DNA of 6,288 nt from Christensenella sp. UBA7102 (lineage in GTDB: Bacteria > Bacillota > Clostridia > Christensenellales > UBA1750), in contig DKYK01000043.1 in NCBI GenBank assembly GCA_002492415.1, positions 1-6,288 on the forward strand, given 5' to 3'. This document shows, in pieces, positions 5,788 to 6,288 of this stretch (the stretch's first letter is position 1; each line of letters opens with the position of its first letter). The notes under the pieces were generated by a model, which did not search any database, was not told the origin of the DNA, and saw nothing but the letters and a program-made list of their open reading frames with translations. The position numbers and the translations under genes are program-made.

Positions 5788-6162
5788 TCAGAAGCGATGC
5801 CGGTTGACGTACTCCTTCACGGCGTCGAAGGTCTCCTCGCTGAGGACGTGCTCGATGCGGCAGGCGTCGGCGTCGGCGGTCTTGTGCTCCACGCCCAGCG
5901 CGGTCATCAGGAAGCGGGTGAGCACCTGGTGGCGCTCGTAGATGGCGCAGGCCCTCTCCACGCCCTTAGGCGTCAGTGTAATCTGCCCCGAGCGGGCGAT
6001 TTCGATGTAGCCCGTCTCTTTGAGGATGCGCATGGCGCGGCTGATGGACGCCTTGGTATAGTCCAGCGCATTGGCCACGTCCACCGAGCGCACAAAGCCG
6101 TTTTGCTGCTGCAGCAGCAATATGGTCTCCAGGTAATTTTCTCCTGACTCATGGATGGGCAT
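5788..6162 (-). CDS. DtxR/MntR-family metal-dependent transcriptional repressor
   Basis: 124 residues from ATG 6162, preceded by GGGAGAGGAG with a 9-base spacer; the open frame continues to 6237, but those residues look unlike the family. The winged helix-turn-helix is residues 5-65: ENYLETILLL, then SVDVANALDYTKASISRAMRILKETGYIEI (recognition helix about 37-48) and wing ITLTPKG. The dimerisation/metal domain follows: YERHQVLTRFL (75-85) and DACRIEHVLS (99-108). By family knowledge such proteins bind Fe(II) or Mn(II) and repress metal uptake genes. Compared with DtxR, ligands His78, Cys101, Glu104 and His105 are conserved, while Met10, Glu83 and His98 align with Asn9, Thr82 and Asp97. The C-R-x-E-H box favours the iron-type branch over MntR, but selectivity is inferred. 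The C-terminal SH3-like domain is absent, as in short Clostridia members. Confidence 0.92.
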   Translation of the reverse strand: MPIHESGENYLETILLLQQQNGFVRSVDVANALDYTKASISRAMRILKETGYIEIARSGQITLTPKGVERACAIYERHQVLTRFLMTALGVEHKTADADACRIEHVLSEETFDAVKEYVNRHRF

Positions 6163-6207
6163 GGCGCATGTCTCCTCTCCCGGCTGCAGCAATCTTCCTT
6201 TTCTTTC

Positions 6208-6237
6208 AGTATAGCATACCCCGTCTGCCCAGGGCAA
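6208..6237 (-). promoter_or_regulatory. Extended -10 promoter of the DtxR-family gene
   Basis: On the minus strand, TTGCCC (6237-6232) and TATACT (6213-6208) are 18 bases apart, with a TGC just before the -10 (6216-6214) making it an extended -10. It lies 45 bases upstream of the chosen ATG, which also supports starting the protein at 6162 and not at 6237, because the latter would sit in the -35. Confidence 0.65.
6226..6236. promoter_or_regulatory. Palindrome TGCCC-A-GGGCA overlapping the regulator -35
   Basis: A perfect 5-1-5 inverted repeat overlaps the -35 of the DtxR-family promoter. It could be an autoregulatory operator, but it is short and G+C-rich and does not match the known DtxR or MntR boxes. 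Confidence 0.3.
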
Positions 6238-6266
6238 GGGGCGCTGTGCGTCACTTCCCGGCGAGC

Positions 6267-6278
6267 TGTAGGACTACA
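6267..6278. repeat. Inverted repeat TGTAG-GA-CTACA near the right edge
   Basis: Two 5-base arms with a 2-base centre lie 30 bases upstream of the DtxR-family -35. It may be an operator for this gene or for an off-window divergent neighbour. The remaining bases from 6238 to 6288 show no gene. Confidence 0.25.
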
Positions 6279-6288
6279 ATACATCTTG

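Noticed and set aside
6163..6237. N-terminal extension of the DtxR-family protein
   Set aside because: It would place the start codon in the -35 of a good promoter, and its sequence lacks family similarity; ATG 6162 has a proper ribosome site.
6267..6280. BlaI/CopY-type operator
   Set aside because: The order is TGTA-n-TACA, whereas those repressors need TACA-nn-TGTA; no BlaI or CopY gene is present.
1..6288. CRISPR, tRNA, insertion sequence, toxin-antitoxin or phage genes
   Set aside because: No spaced repeats, cloverleaf, transposase or phage-like proteins were found on either strand.

Overview
This window looks like chromosomal DNA from a G+C-rich member of the Bacillota, most likely a Clostridia-type anaerobe. 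That rests on strong AGGAGG-type ribosome sites on most genes, a short Clostridia-style DtxR regulator, a lipobox lipoprotein, and a sugar operon built from Bacillota-typical families. It is an inference; there is no phylogenetic marker here. No rRNA, tRNA, CRISPR array, insertion sequence or integrase was seen.

Left half (1-3111, minus strand): a four-gene operon read right to left. The order is class II ketose-bisphosphate aldolase, GNAT N-acetyltransferase, PfkB-family sugar kinase, and an L-fucose/L-arabinose isomerase-like protein cut by the window edge. Gaps are 26, about 8 and 36 bases. Isomerase, kinase and aldolase are the three steps that turn an aldose into a ketose, a phosphoketose and then triose-level products, so this is a sugar-catabolism operon. 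The substrate cannot be read from the sequence.

Middle (about 3120-4850): a visibly A+T-rich island. It opens with a divergent promoter region carrying several inverted and direct repeats. It then encodes a secreted protein of about 480 residues on the plus strand. The N-terminal domain has the His and Cys boxes of a caspase-like (clan CD) cysteine peptidase and resembles DUF6345; the C-terminal part looks like a PepSY/propeptide-type module. Its start is anomalous. The ideal ribosome site and ATG (3406) open only a five-codon frame, while the signal peptide lies in the -1 frame, reached exactly at an A AAA AAG slippery heptamer. A one-base indel in the A6 run, phase variation or recoding could each explain this.

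Right part (4857-6288): a strong hairpin terminator, then a G+C-rich lipoprotein gene of unknown function. A bidirectional terminator follows, then a convergent DtxR-family metal-dependent repressor with its own promoter near the right edge.
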